A DNA stretch of 64,000 bases from Metopolophium dirhodum (lineage: Eukaryota > Arthropoda > Insecta > Hemiptera > Aphididae), in contig NC_083560.1 of the NCBI RefSeq assembly GCF_019925205.1, positions 126,453,062-126,517,061 of the forward strand. Reading direction: 5' to 3'. How positions within the stretch are numbered: the first letter of the stretch is position 1; each line of letters begins with the position of its first letter. This document shows positions 63,692-64,000 of the stretch, one piece after another. The position numbers were made by a program, and so were the translations under genes. The notes under the pieces are model-generated. The model had not been told where the DNA came from, did no database searches, and saw nothing but the letters and a program-made list of their open reading frames with translations.

Positions 63692-63799
63692 GCGGACGAC
63701 TTTGAAAGCGCAGTCCAGGGTTGGAAGTCGGATGAACCGGAGAGAGACAGAGTTTGAAACTGTCACCGTCATCGTCGTCGTCGTGGTCGTCGTTGTCAT
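63692..63799 (-). CDS. Candidate alternative first coding exon A
   Basis: On the minus strand ATG (63799-63797) opens 36 codons ending at a consensus donor, GTCCGC|GTGAGT (GT at 63691-63690), in phase 0. The peptide is a Thr run from ACG repeats, then MTVTVSNSVSLRFIRLPTLD and CAFKVVR. A TATA box lies 49 bases upstream of the ATG, which leaves a leader of roughly 25 bases. An earlier ATG (63843) would fall upstream of the expected transcription start. A second in-frame ATG (codon 10) could serve instead. It joins in phase to the exon at 27205-27059 if exon B is skipped. The family is not recognised, and the region could also belong to an unrelated gene that continues elsewhere. Confidence 0.45.
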
Positions 63800-63847
63800 C
63801 AATGTAGCTGGAGTCCGAGAGTGAGCGTTCGCCGTGCCGGCATCAGC

Positions 63848-63855
63848 TTTTTATA
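63848..63855 (-). promoter_or_regulatory. TATA box for first exon A
   Basis: TATAAAAA on the minus strand in a strongly G+C-rich setting (GCCTTATAAAAAGCTGATG). The expected start is about 30 bases on, near 63824, just ahead of the first coding ATG. Upstream sequence to the window end is G+C-rich (CCCCCCGGGCACCGCCGGCC; CTCCCCTCCCCC). Confidence 0.5.
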
Positions 63856-64000
63856 AGGCGCGCGACGGCACCCCCCGGGCACCGCCGGCCAGGGTGGATT
63901 CTGCGCGCGTCCCCGTTTCTATGACGACAACCGTCAGCTAAATACTAAATGAGCTAACGGCGTGTAATTGAATTGCGCCGGCCCTCCCCTCCCCCGGACG

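Overview
The window looks like nuclear DNA of an aphid (Hemiptera: Aphididae). The evidence is the very high A+T content, the recurrent ATAATATTATAAT and AGGTAGGTACCT-type words, GT/AG introns, AATAAA poly(A) signals, and several dispersed sequences that I know from aphid assemblies. Placement in the pea-aphid group is inference. There are no bacterial genes, operons, rRNAs, CRISPR arrays or recognisable tRNAs. Exons are few, short and far apart, so most long open frames in the six-frame translation are noise or lie inside repeats.

Left part (1-18 kb): the 3' end of an ABCA-family ABC transporter gene (last exon 809-988, + strand), then a repeat-rich stretch. Its best resolved structure is a nest of three elements. 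A dispersed repeat (5065-5156 and 9253-9660) is interrupted by a MULE-like DNA transposon remnant (5157-9252, flanked by an 8-bp duplication). That remnant is itself interrupted by a 5'-truncated Jockey/CR1-like LINE (about 6037-8865) whose ORF2 is broken by two frameshifts. Next come a deleted hAT/CGGBP1-like copy (9788-10394), small spliced exons of unknown genes on both strands (10766-10839 -, 11965-12289 +, 12330-12428 -), a large inverted repeat (12811-13110), a LINE RNase H fragment (13226-13830 -) and a 408-bp foldback element (17371-17778).

Middle (18-27 kb): A+T-rich DNA with fragments of dispersed repeats and microsatellites, and no gene that I can support.

Right part (27-64 kb): CpG-richer, apparently transposon-poor DNA that may be one very large minus-strand locus. 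Two candidate first coding exons, at 63692-63799 (with a TATA box at 63848-63855) and at 41069-41164 (after a CGT-repeat leader), each end in phase 0 at a consensus donor. A candidate last exon at 27059-27205 starts in phase 0 at a good acceptor and reaches a stop. If these are joined, the locus would use alternative promoters more than 22 kb apart with introns of 13.9 and 36.5 kb. I do not recognise the protein. The intervening DNA contains a diverged 0.2-kb direct duplication (48271/48639), a small hAT-like MITE (45655-45763), a perfect 28-bp palindrome (37362-37389), a possible plus-strand TATA promoter (33702) and many microsatellites.
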